The position numbers were made by a program, and so were the translations under genes. From JAJKJG01 sp036556825 (lineage in GTDB: Bacteria; Pseudomonadota; Alphaproteobacteria; Rhizobiales; Beijerinckiaceae), in assembly GCA_036556825.1 (NCBI GenBank), contig DATBIR010000055.1:1-47172 (forward strand): DNA of 47,172 nt, given 5' to 3'. Under the pieces are notes generated by a model. The model made no database searches. It was not told the origin of the DNA and saw nothing but the letters and a program-made list of their open reading frames with translations. Numbering within the stretch: the first letter of the stretch is position 1; every line of letters begins with the position of its first letter. Below are positions 23,539 to 31,491 of this stretch, piece by piece.

Positions 23539-25197
23539 CTAACGCCGGGCCACTCTCACGGAAACGATGTCGGAGGCGGGGATGCCTGTGCGCCGTTCGG
23601 GCGATGCCGGGACCGCCGCTCCGAATTCTCCGGACTCGAGCTGGCCTGATACGGCATGCGCCGGCATCGGCTTGCCGAACAGGAAGCCTTGCCCATCCGT
23701 GCAGCCACGCTCGGCGAGCCACTGCGAATTGGCGACGTTCTCGATGCCTTCCGCCGTCGTGCGCACGCCGAGGCTTTTGCCGAGAGCAAGCACGGCGTCG
23801 ATGATCTTGCCACTTTCGGGAGAGTCCCCGAGCGATTGAACGAAGGAGCGATCGATCTTGATGCGGTTGAAGTTGATGTCGCGCAGATGGCTGAGGCTCG
23901 AATAGCCCGTGCCGAAGTCGTCGAGGGCCACGGAAACGCCCGCGCGCTGAAGTGCTTGCAGGTTCGAACGGGCAGCGTCGATGTCACCCATCAAGGCCGA
24001 CTCGGTGACCTCGATCTCGAGACGTGCCGGGTCGAAACGGGCATGGGCGAGAATGGCAAGAATGCGCTCAGCCAGCAGGGGATCCTTCAGCTGATGCTGC
24101 GAGATATTGATGGAGAGGCTCAGGTGGCCAGGCCATGTTTCTGCGTCGCGGCAGGCCTGCCGCAACAGGACGTAGCACAGCTCGGTGATCAGCCCGGTAT
24201 CTTCCGCCATGGGAATGAACAGGTCAGGCGGGAGCATGCCGCGTTGCGGATGATACCACCGCGCCAATACCTCGAAGCCACGAATGGCGTTGTCAGGCAT
24301 CGACACGAGGGGCTGATAATGCGGCCTGATCTCCCCTTTCGTGATCGCCGACAGCAGGCCGGTTTCCAGAGACGTGCGGTCGCGCAACTCGTCATCCATG
24401 GCCTGTTCGAAGAACCGGTAGGTGCTTCGCCCCTGGCGCTTGCCGCAATACATGGCGATGTCGGCGGAACGCAGCAGGCTTTCCGGCGTGAAGCCATCGC
24501 GGGGGCAGAGGGCGATGCCAATCGTTGCGCCGACGCTGCCCTGCGCGTGCCCGTATTGAATCGGAGCCGACAAAGCCGCGATCAGCCGTTCGGCGAGAGT
24601 CATGAGCTCGACCGGAGAGGCGCTCGGCACCAGCATGGCGAATTCGTCGCCGCCGAGCCTCGCGGCCATGCCGCCCCCGGGGGCTGCCGCTTCCAGCCGC
24701 CGCGCGGTTTCGCAGAGAACCGCGTCGCCCGCGTCGTGCCCCAAACCGTCATTGACCAGCTTGAACCTGTCGAGATCGATCAGGAGCAAGGCGCAGCTGG
24801 CGGCGGGGCCCGACCGGGTGATCTCTTCAATTGCTTCGACGAACCGGCGCCGGTTCGGAAGCTTGGTCAGCGAGTCTTCCCGGGCAAGATTATGGGCCTG
24901 CGTCTCGGCCTCGGCGCGGGCGTTCATTTCGCTTCTCAGCCGGAGCGTTTTGCGCGCCGAGCCCAGGGCGAAGAAAAAGGACATGAGGAAGCCAAGATAG
25001 AGTAAGCTCGAGAGCTTCCATCTGGCCATGAACGCCCCAAGAATGGAAAAAACCCCGAGATTCTCGCCGATCACCCAGAGGCATTCCGCAAGCAGAAGCA
25101 GGCAGAGAAGCTCGTATAACGCGCCTTTCTGCCACTTCGTTATCGCAGCTTTGTCAGGGCCTTGGTTCAACGGCGTCTGCCTTTCCATGCGAAGCAA
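23539..25197 (-). CDS. GGDEF-EAL bifunctional c-di-GMP enzyme, membrane-anchored
   Basis: 552 residues. Two membrane spans lie near residues 25-90 (ALYELLCLLLLAECLWVIGE and SLLYLGFLMSFFFALGS). The GGDEF domain (about 105-265) has the exact GGDEF motif (RLGGDEFAML), which in the known family makes c-di-GMP from GTP. The usual inhibitory RxxD site five residues upstream is missing. The EAL domain (about 285-530) has EVL instead of EAL, but other catalytic residues appear kept: NIS, EVTES, DDFGTGYSSL, IKIDRS, AEGIEN and DGQGFLFGKP. Both activities are possible. A TTG start at 25197 has GAGAGG seven bases upstream; the ATG at 25188 lacks a ribosome site. No sensory domain other than the membrane part. 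Confidence 0.9.
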   Translation of the reverse strand: MLRMERQTPLNQGPDKAAITKWQKGALYELLCLLLLAECLWVIGENLGVFSILGAFMARWKLSSLLYLGFLMSFFFALGSARKTLRLRSEMNARAEAETQAHNLAREDSLTKLPNRRRFVEAIEEITRSGPAASCALLLIDLDRFKLVNDGLGHDAGDAVLCETARRLEAAAPGGGMAARLGGDEFAMLVPSASPVELMTLAERLIAALSAPIQYGHAQGSVGATIGIALCPRDGFTPESLLRSADIAMYCGKRQGRSTYRFFEQAMDDELRDRTSLETGLLSAITKGEIRPHYQPLVSMPDNAIRGFEVLARWYHPQRGMLPPDLFIPMAEDTGLITELCYVLLRQACRDAETWPGHLSLSINISQHQLKDPLLAERILAILAHARFDPARLEIEVTESALMGDIDAARSNLQALQRAGVSVALDDFGTGYSSLSHLRDINFNRIKIDRSFVQSLGDSPESGKIIDAVLALGKSLGVRTTAEGIENVANSQWLAERGCTDGQGFLFGKPMPAHAVSGQLESGEFGAAVPASPERRTGIPASDIVSVRVARR

Positions 25198-25488
25198 CCA
25201 GTTGCCTCTCGGGCCCTTACGGCAGGCGGCATGCCCAAGGCCGCGCCGAGCCCTGGGGTGACCGGTTTCCGGCTCACTAAATGCAACGAATCTCAGGACT
25301 TACAAGGAAATTGCCACGCTATTACAACCAAGTCGTAAACACATTCTTTGACGGTTCCCGATCTCGGCATCCCACCGCTGGAGGATGATCCGGCAAGGCG
25401 GGCCCCCTTTGCCGACCAAGCTCATGCGGCCCAAGGGATAAAAGGATCGATCCAATCCCCCGAAGCGACTCTGCTCGAGGTCCCCCGG

Positions 25489-25818
25489 TCACCCGGTTGT
25501 CGTCTGCTCCGGCAAGCCTGTCGCCATGTCGGGCGTCACGGCGATGAGCACCTCGCCGCTGATGACCTCGGGCTGACCATGGATGAGATCGCTCAGACTC
25601 GCCTGAATCCATGCAAGCGCCTTGACGTTAGCAGCCGCTGCCGACTGCTGATCGTCGAAGAACGTGACGGAGCCGGCGACGCCGTCCCCCGCATCGAAAA
25701 TATAATAGCCGCGGAACCCCGGCGATTGCTTCATCAGCTGCGCAATTCCGCTCTCCGCCCGGCGGGCTGCCTCCCGCACCGTTCGCATTCGGCTGAACTT
25801 ACGGATTACCAGATACAT
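25489..25818 (-). CDS. ABM-like ferredoxin-fold protein, 109 aa
   Basis: Starts MYLVIRKFSRMRTVREAARR, then a helix (IAQLMKQSPGFRGYYIFD), then strand GSVTFFDDQQSAAAANVKAL and ISGEVLIAVT. The order strand-helix-strand-strand-helix-strand with PGFRGYY before the second strand is that of antibiotic-biosynthesis-monooxygenase-like (ABM) dimeric alpha+beta barrels. Members include monooxygenases and many stress proteins with unknown substrate. The conserved W/H active-site residues of true ABM enzymes are not obvious. The ATG at 25818 is chosen because the in-frame upstream segment is basic and unlike protein. Confidence 0.65.
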   Translation of the reverse strand: MYLVIRKFSRMRTVREAARRAESGIAQLMKQSPGFRGYYIFDAGDGVAGSVTFFDDQQSAAAANVKALAWIQASLSDLIHGQPEVISGEVLIAVTPDMATGLPEQTTTG

Positions 25819-26039
25819 GGCCGTGCCAATGGCTGAAGGGTACGCGCGCAGGCCCGGCTGCGCCGTGCGACCTTTGCGGTGCCGGCAGGATGGCACGGCT
25901 GCAGGCAAAAAACGAGGGTCGCAGCGAAGCGCGATGGAGGAGTTGTCGGCGGCTTCATTGAGAATCACGCGATTGCCGGAAAGCGCAGCGCGTGAACCGA
26001 ATGCTGCATGGCGCGTTGTCATAGGAGGGCGGCGTAGCC

Positions 26040-26282
26040 ATGCTCAAGCGCGTCTCGACACTGCTTCTCCTAACCGGCGGCGCGCTGGGCGGTGCCGGCT
26101 TGACTCTCCTGATCGCCGTCGCCGCCGAAAGATGGTCGCAAGGCGACGAATGCGTTTCGCCCAATCCGACCCTGGTCGAAACCCTGTTCGCGCCATGTCT
26201 GCCGCAGGCGCGGCCGAACGCGCATATCGCCGACAGACAGCCCCCGGTCCGCGACATCGAGACCACAGGCTCGATCCGCTAG
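26040..26282 (+). CDS. Small exported or membrane protein, 80 aa
   Basis: The ATG at 26040 follows AGGAGG with a spacing of 9-10 bases. MLKRVSTLLLLTGGALGGAG, continuing LTLLIAVAAERW, forms a signal anchor or signal peptide; the mature part has two cysteines (DECVSPNP and FAPCLPQ) that could pair in the periplasm. Family unknown. It is followed 50 bases later by another small membrane protein on the same strand. Confidence 0.6.
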   Translation: MLKRVSTLLLLTGGALGGAGLTLLIAVAAERWSQGDECVSPNPTLVETLFAPCLPQARPNAHIADRQPPVRDIETTGSIR

Positions 26283-26332
26283 CGCGGCCCAGTCAACTTG
26301 TCGCCGCAAGATCATGTTATCGTCGCCAGATC

Positions 26333-26515
26333 ATGGCGGAACACGATCCCTCCCCTTCAACGCCACCGCTCCGTCAAGGGACGGGGTCGGTCCGCCGACT
26401 TTTTCCCTGGAACGAAGCGCAGGCGAAGCTCGCCCTGGCTCTCCTCGTCGCTGTCGTCGCCGGCGCGATCCTCGCCGGGATCGTCTTCCGCATCACCCTG
26501 GATATTTCCGACTGA
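26333..26515 (+). CDS. Small single-span membrane protein, 60 aa
   Basis: ATG at 26333 (MAEHDPSPSTPPLRQ). Residues 1-28 are polar and disordered, and residues 33-53 (LALALLVAVVAGAILAGIVF) form a membrane span, leaving a short acidic C-terminus. No strong ribosome site, so the start is less sure. It lies downstream of the 80-residue exported protein and may share its transcript. Function unknown. Confidence 0.5.
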   Translation: MAEHDPSPSTPPLRQGTGSVRRLFPWNEAQAKLALALLVAVVAGAILAGIVFRITLDISD

Positions 26516-26618
26516 TGGGGTCGGGAGCCATCCGCTGTCCAGCGGGCAGTTGGGCGGAAATTCAAGGATGGCTGCGCCCAGCGGCTGACCGCATTCCTGA
26601 CTCCGCTGGCCAGTCGCC

Positions 26619-27596
26619 CTACTCGAGCTGAAACGCACGCGGATAACGGACTGAGCCTGCCGTGCCGTCGAGGGCGCCGGGCATGAGCTCGAGGGCCATG
26701 AAAGAGCTGGGAAACGGCGAGGCGATCTTGCGCGCCGGCGCTACCGAGAAACCGAAGCGGGAGTAATATTGCGAATCACCGATCACGAAGGCTGCCTCGT
26801 AGCCTCTGGCCCGCAGAACACCGATCGCGGCATCCACCAGCCGGGCACCGATCCTCAGCTTGCGGTAGGAAAGGCTCACCGTAAGAGGCGCCACGCAGGC
26901 GGCTTTCACCTGCCGCCCGTCCAGCTCGGTCGGAAGATCGCTCAAGGCGATATGGCCGACGACCTTGGTGCCGTCGAGGGCGACGAAGGCTCCCGTGACG
27001 AGGCCTTCGCTGCGCAGCCGGTTCATCAGATCGGCCTCGTAATCCCCCCCGAAAACGGCGCGCGTGAGCGCATCGATCGCCGGGCAATGCTCCGGCCGCT
27101 CTTCCTCGATGCGGATTTCCGGGTCAGCGCGGGCAGGGCTCGACTCAGCGTCAGGGTTCGTTTCCGCCTCACGCTTGAGGGCCTGGTTCATGGCCTCGAA
27201 CCCTGCGCGGGTTGCGGCCAGCATGCCGGCGCGCATGATCAGGCCGACGAGTAGCCCGGTGAAGATCTCGCCCTGGACGAGGCGCGCGCCGCGCGCCCCA
27301 TCGGGCTGCAGGAGAAAATAGTGCTCGCCGTCGAACAGGCCGGGCACCAGGAGAGAGCCGCGCCAGCGCAGCTCGCAACCGGGATCAGCAACCAGAATGC
27401 GAGGACGGAAGCGCATGGCGGACCTACCGGGCGGGACGATCAGCACGGACAGCCGCCCGCCCACCTGCAACGGGCCGCCAATGGCGCGAATGAAGGGATT
27501 CCAATCCGGCATGTGGGCAAAATCCGTCAAGATCGCCCAGACGCGCTCGGGCGGGGCGGCGATCGTGACCGTCGTTTCGATGCGCTGCTCTGCCAT
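26619..27596 (-). CDS. Fusion of an SRPBCC domain and a GNAT N-acetyltransferase domain
   Basis: 325 residues. The N-terminal part (about 5-145) has the SRPBCC pattern: TTVTIAAPPERVWAILTDFA, then MPDWNPFI and GGRLSVLIVPPG, ending in a long C-terminal helix (LAATRAGFEAMNQALKREAE). A linker with Pro and Ala follows. The C-terminal part (about 155-325) is a GNAT domain: RIEEERPEHCPAIDALTRAV at its start, AFVALDGTKVVGHIALSD, then PLTVSLSYRKLRIGARLVDA, and YYSRFGFSVAP near the end. The acetyl-CoA loop reads YRKLRIGA, where the usual form is (Q/R)xxGxG/A, so the first glycine is replaced by arginine. One polypeptide joining these two domains is uncommon. The ATG at 27596 is chosen because there is no ribosome site further upstream. 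Confidence 0.8.
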   Translation of the reverse strand: MAEQRIETTVTIAAPPERVWAILTDFAHMPDWNPFIRAIGGPLQVGGRLSVLIVPPGRSAMRFRPRILVADPGCELRWRGSLLVPGLFDGEHYFLLQPDGARGARLVQGEIFTGLLVGLIMRAGMLAATRAGFEAMNQALKREAETNPDAESSPARADPEIRIEEERPEHCPAIDALTRAVFGGDYEADLMNRLRSEGLVTGAFVALDGTKVVGHIALSDLPTELDGRQVKAACVAPLTVSLSYRKLRIGARLVDAAIGVLRARGYEAAFVIGDSQYYSRFGFSVAPARKIASPFPSSFMALELMPGALDGTAGSVRYPRAFQLE

Positions 27597-27724
27597 GCCG
27601 GCGAGTTTGTTGAGAACGGGACGCCCTGCCAAGCCGAAATTACCGCCATCGGTTCCGGTTTGCGCATCTGCAACCGCGGATTTCGGGTATATCCGGATCG
27701 ACGGAAGCGAATGAAGCCGCAGGA

Positions 27725-28918
27725 ATGACAGCCCGGAGCGATGCCCTGGCTCCGCCGCTAGCGATCGAGGCCGGCGACGGGGAAGCTGACGCAGGGTTTT
27801 ATGCCCGCGTTCCGGCCTTTACGAGTTTCGCCCGGCTGACCGATCCGATGATCTACAGCGCACTGCCCGACGGCTGGGTGCTTGGACTTTCTGACATCGT
27901 GCAGTCGACCGCGGCGATCGGCGCCGGCCGCTACAAGGTCGTCAACACCGCGGCCGCCGCGGTCATCGCGGCCGTCGCCAACGCGCTTGCGCATGCCGAC
28001 TTCCCGTTCGTGTTCGGCGGCGACGGTGCCAGCTTCGCGCTGCCGCGGCGGTTCGCCCGGCTCGCCGAGGACGCGCTCGCCGCGGTCGCGGCCTGGGTGC
28101 GCGACGAGCTCGGCCTAACCATGCGCGTCGCGCTGGTGCCCGTTGCCGCGGTTCGCGCCAACGGCTTCGACGTGCGGGTGGCGCGCTTCGCTCCGTCGGC
28201 GAATGTCGCTTACGCCATGTTCAGTGGCGGCGGGCTCGCCTGGGCCGAAGGGCAGATGAAACAGGGGGCTTTCGCCATCTCCCCCGCTGATCGCGGCGTG
28301 CGACCGGACCTCACCGGCCTCTCCTGCCGTTTCGCGGAAATGGCCAGCGCGCGCGGCGTCATCCTATCGCTCATCGTTATCCCGGCGCCGCAAAGCGCGC
28401 CTGCCGCCTTCGGCGCGTTCGTCGGTCGCCTTCTGGCGCTCGCCGAGGGCGAGGAAGAAGGCCGCCCGATCCCCGATGACGGGCCGGTGCAACGCTGGCC
28501 GCCGGCCGGTTTCGAGCTCGAAGTCCGTGCCCGCGGCGGCAGGTCCCGCCTGTTCACGCGCGTCTCCCTGGTGGCGCGCAGCCTCGCGGCGCATGTCATC
28601 TTCAAGACGGGAATGCGCGTTGGCGGATTCGATCCGACCCGTTATCGCCGCCAGCTCGTCGACAACACTGATTTCCGCAAGTTCGATGACGGGTTGCGCA
28701 TGACGCTCGACTGCACGCCCGGCCTTGCCGACCGCATCGAAGCTCTGCTCGCCGCGGCGCAGGCATCAGGCACTGCCCGGTGCGGGGCGCATCGCCAGTT
28801 CTCTGCGCTGATAACGTGCTTCGTGCCCGCGCCCACGCGCGGCGATCACGTCCACTTCGTCGACGGAGCGATGGGCGGCTATGCCGCCGCCGCGACGACG
28901 CTCAAGGCAAGTGCCTGA
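27725..28918 (+). CDS. DUF3095 protein, nucleotidyl-cyclase-like
   Basis: 397 residues, the usual length for DUF3095. Conserved marks are WVLGLSDIVQSTAAIGAGRY, the helix VVNTAAAAVIAAVANALAHA, FPFVFGGDGASFALP, and near the C-terminus a repeat of the core with NTDFRKFDDGLRMTLDC. SDIV-ST resembles the metal-binding motif (F-DI-GFT/S) of class III cyclases, and GGDG resembles the turn of GGDEF. A relationship to the cyclase fold is inferred from these motifs, not proven. No role is known for DUF3095. It stands alone, with small secreted or membrane proteins around it. Confidence 0.8.
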   Translation: MTARSDALAPPLAIEAGDGEADAGFYARVPAFTSFARLTDPMIYSALPDGWVLGLSDIVQSTAAIGAGRYKVVNTAAAAVIAAVANALAHADFPFVFGGDGASFALPRRFARLAEDALAAVAAWVRDELGLTMRVALVPVAAVRANGFDVRVARFAPSANVAYAMFSGGGLAWAEGQMKQGAFAISPADRGVRPDLTGLSCRFAEMASARGVILSLIVIPAPQSAPAAFGAFVGRLLALAEGEEEGRPIPDDGPVQRWPPAGFELEVRARGGRSRLFTRVSLVARSLAAHVIFKTGMRVGGFDPTRYRRQLVDNTDFRKFDDGLRMTLDCTPGLADRIEALLAAAQASGTARCGAHRQFSALITCFVPAPTRGDHVHFVDGAMGGYAAAATTLKASA

Positions 28919-28955
28919 CGGGCCGCGCCCGAGACGGCGATATCACTGTCGGCCG

Positions 28956-29303
28956 TCAGCAGACGCGGACCCACTGCCACGCATAGCCATAGCCAGTCCA
29001 ATAGCGCTGCTGCTGCAGGCAGGGATCGTAGGCGGGATATGTGTAATAGCCGCCGTAATAATACGGTGATGCCGCCGCCGCGGCTCCTATCGCCAGAGCA
29101 CCCGCGGCAACGCCCCAGCCAGGGCGATAGCCCCGCCGGTAATACACGCCTCGATGGCGCGGGCCTGCAACAACCACGCGGCGGGCAGCCACCGGCCGGA
29201 CGCCGCCGCCCGCCCTGACACCACGCCGCTGGGCTTCGGCACTGCTCGGAATCAGACCCGTGAGCACCAAGGCCGATGCGGCCAGGACAAGAACTGCCTT
29301 CAT
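28956..29303 (-). CDS. Small secreted Arg/Gly/Tyr-rich protein
   Basis: 115 residues. The ATG at 29303 follows AGGAGAGG. The signal peptide MKAVLVLAASALVLTGLIPS ends near SAEAQ. The mature protein is RRGVRAGGGVRP-like at first, then RHRGVYYRRGYRPGWG, an alanine-rich hydrophobic turn, then YYYGGYYTYPAYDPCLQQQR and finally WQWVRVC. Two cysteines near the C-terminus are likely paired. It is a second member, with the gene at 16212-16667, of the Arg/Tyr-rich secreted type. Role unknown. Confidence 0.72.
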   Translation of the reverse strand: MKAVLVLAASALVLTGLIPSSAEAQRRGVRAGGGVRPVAARRVVVAGPRHRGVYYRRGYRPGWGVAAGALAIGAAAAASPYYYGGYYTYPAYDPCLQQQRYWTGYGYAWQWVRVC

Positions 29304-29590
29304 GACACCTCTCCTGCTCGAAACGAAGCTACGGCACATGCGATCGGGTCAAGGTTGCAGGTCAGCGAGAGCAGAACGATCGCCGCGATGGAACTGCCAT
29401 ACCGGCCTGTGTTGTTGGTCAGAGGCGCCCCGAAGGGCAGAATTGACCGCCTGTGCGCGAGACCGGACTCTGGCGCCTCGATCCTTTCGACATCCCGCCG
29501 ACATACCGTCGGCAGAGCGCCAGCTTCAACATACGCTAGGCCCACGGCCAGGCTCGGTCAACGCATCATCACGAGCGACAGGAGCGCCCG

Positions 29591-30244
29591 TTGCTGCGAT
29601 GGCAGATCAGCAATTGGCTCGCCGAGGGGAACGGGAAGGCGCGCCCCGCATTGGAAGCAAGCGTGCCACGAGATTTATGGATGAACCGACAGCGTTCCCG
29701 GGGATCCGCCGCCGGCGGGACTCCCACATATCCGTCCCCACCCGGGCCCGGTCTCAGCACGGTTCTCGAACGCAACATCCAGTCACTCAAGGAGCGCCGC
29801 GAACGGGAAGAGGCCGGGGCATCCCTTCAGGAGCGGCTCGCCGACGCGATCACGCGCTTCACCGGTAGCATGACCTTCGTCTATCTGCACCTCGTCGGCT
29901 TCGGCTTCTGGGTTGTAGCCAATCTCGGCTGGTTTCCGGGGATTCCTGAATGGGACGAGTCGTTTGTCGTGCTTGCCATGCTTGCGTCGGTCGAAGCGAT
30001 CTTTCTGTCAACCTTCGTGCTGATCAGCCAGAACCGCATGGCGGCGCTGGCCGACAAACGCGCCGACCTCGACCTGCAGATCAGCCTGCTCGCCGAGCAT
30101 GAGGTGACCAAGCTCGCCGCTCTCATCGGGGCCATCGCCGAGCGCGTCGGAGTCAAGATCGAGCTCGACTCCGATCTGGAGGAGATCAAGCAGGACGTGG
30201 CGCCTGAAGCGGTCCTCGATGAGATCGAAGCCAGCAAACGCTGA
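29591..30244 (+). CDS. DUF1003 membrane protein
   Basis: The recognisable part runs from about residue 55 to 170 of the 217-residue form: RLADAITRFTGSMTFVYLHL, FGFWVVANLGWFPGIPEWDE, then SFVVLAMLASVEAIFLSTFV and ISQNRMAALADKRADLDLQI. This is the two-span DUF1003 core, whose function is unknown. The C-terminal 50 residues are helical and acidic. Two starts are possible: TTG at 29591 with AGGAG six bases upstream, or ATG at 29681 with a weak site. The former is listed because of the better ribosome site, but the first 30 residues are unlike the family and the ATG may be the real start. Confidence 0.8.
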   Translation: MLRWQISNWLAEGNGKARPALEASVPRDLWMNRQRSRGSAAGGTPTYPSPPGPGLSTVLERNIQSLKERREREEAGASLQERLADAITRFTGSMTFVYLHLVGFGFWVVANLGWFPGIPEWDESFVVLAMLASVEAIFLSTFVLISQNRMAALADKRADLDLQISLLAEHEVTKLAALIGAIAERVGVKIELDSDLEEIKQDVAPEAVLDEIEASKR

Positions 30245-30315
30245 GAACCGAGCTCACCTCTTGCGAGTGGCATGATTCTTTTCGTGCTGCGGCACCCACT
30301 TTGCCAGATCGTGCC

Positions 30316-30489
30316 CTAGGATTTGCTCCAGATCTTGTCGTTGACAACGGATGCCAGCACCGCTGACGCAACGGCGATCATCATAAGGATCACATCGTGA
30401 TGACCGAAGAGGCGGACGGCGATTTCGTAGGAGACGACGAATGTCGTTACCATGATCGCGGCGAACAGGGCCATTCTCTTGAAGACCAT
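30316..30489 (-). CDS. Small two-span membrane protein, 57 aa
   Basis: ATG at 30489 with GGAGG about 11 bases upstream. Spans are seen at roughly residues 5-22 (RMALFAAIMVTTFVVSYE) and 31-48 (ILMMIAVASAVLASVV), with a short charged end. Family not recognised. Convergent with the DUF1003 gene and downstream of the hemolysin III gene on the same strand. Confidence 0.5.
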   Translation of the reverse strand: MVFKRMALFAAIMVTTFVVSYEIAVRLFGHHDVILMMIAVASAVLASVVNDKIWSKS

Positions 30490-30650
30490 TGCGGCCGGCC
30501 TCCGCGTTCCTGAGTCAGGCGGCAAAATTGAACTCCTTCGCAGGCCCGTCGGCTATGACGTCGGACGTTGGACCAACCGAGCCGAGGGCTCCAGCACGGG
30601 ATGCATCCGGCGAAGCTTGGCGCGTTTGGGCGACTCGCCAGCTGCGACGC

Positions 30651-31340
30651 TCAGGTCAGCACCACGCAATCCAGCAGCGCCCCGTAATGGCAGGCGGCGG
30701 CGGCAAGCACGAAGGCATGCCAGATGGCGTTCTGGAAGCGCAGGCTCCGCCACGCGTGGAAGATGATACCGACCGTGTAGAGAACACCGCCGAGCACGAT
30801 CAGGCGAACCGTGGAATCAGGAAGCGCCGCGAGCGCCTCGTAGGCCATCACACCGCTCCATCCCGTGACCAGATAAAGAAAGACCGAGAGCCGGTCGAAG
30901 CGCCCTGGGAAACGTAGCTTGACTGCCGACCCGGCGAGGGCCGTCAGCCAGATCGCGACGAGCAGCGCGATCGACTCCAACCCGACCCGCATCTGCGAGA
31001 TGAAGGCCGTGTAAGTGCCTGCAATCAACAGGTAGATCGCCGAGTGGTCGAAGCGGCGCAGCACCCATTTGACCGGTGAGACCGGCCACAGATTGTAGAG
31101 CGCCGAGGCGACCAGCATGGCCAAGAGGGCGCCGCCATAGGTCACGACGGAGGTCAGCTCCCACGGCCCGACGCGCCCTGCGGCCAACGCGACCAGCACG
31201 ATGGTGGCGGCGAGCCCGGCCACGACCCCGAGCCCATGCACGACCGCGTCGGCCAGGATCTCCGTCCGGTCGTAGGACCAGGCGACGCTGCCAGGGAGTC
31301 CCTGACGATCGCCTGCCGATTCTTGCCATGCTCGCGGCAT
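30651..31340 (-). CDS. Hemolysin III / PAQR-type membrane protein
   Basis: 229 residues with seven hydrophobic segments. Family marks: TEILADAVVHGLGVVAGLAA at the start, with the H near the first span; YNLWPVSPVKWVLRRFDHSA in the middle, the conserved FDH motif; and FHAWRSLRFQNAIWHAFVLA near the end, the conserved H-WH motif. Together these His and Asp residues form the probable zinc site of the CREST/PAQR superfamily. The known bacterial members (TrhA/YqfA, hemolysin III) affect membrane lipid state; no direct toxin activity is implied. The start at 31340 gives a normal length. Confidence 0.9.
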   Translation of the reverse strand: MPRAWQESAGDRQGLPGSVAWSYDRTEILADAVVHGLGVVAGLAATIVLVALAAGRVGPWELTSVVTYGGALLAMLVASALYNLWPVSPVKWVLRRFDHSAIYLLIAGTYTAFISQMRVGLESIALLVAIWLTALAGSAVKLRFPGRFDRLSVFLYLVTGWSGVMAYEALAALPDSTVRLIVLGGVLYTVGIIFHAWRSLRFQNAIWHAFVLAAAACHYGALLDCVVLT

Positions 31341-31491
31341 GCTGCGCCCCCGAAATGGTCCGGCGACAGGCCCGCCGCGAAGGCTCGCGTCTTCACACGC
31401 CCGCCGCGTCGACCCATCGTCGGCTCGCAGTTTACTCGGAGTCGCCCTTTGCGTCACGCCTCGTCGGTCCGGCCGCAGCAGGCCCCGGGTC

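Noticed and set aside
23955..23975. GGTTCGAAC resembling a tRNA T-arm
   Set aside because: Lies inside the EAL domain coding region and lacks an acceptor stem or anticodon arm; no tRNA was found in the window.
23656..25005. 449-codon plus-strand frame
   Set aside because: Antisense to the GGDEF-EAL gene, whose motifs are unambiguous.
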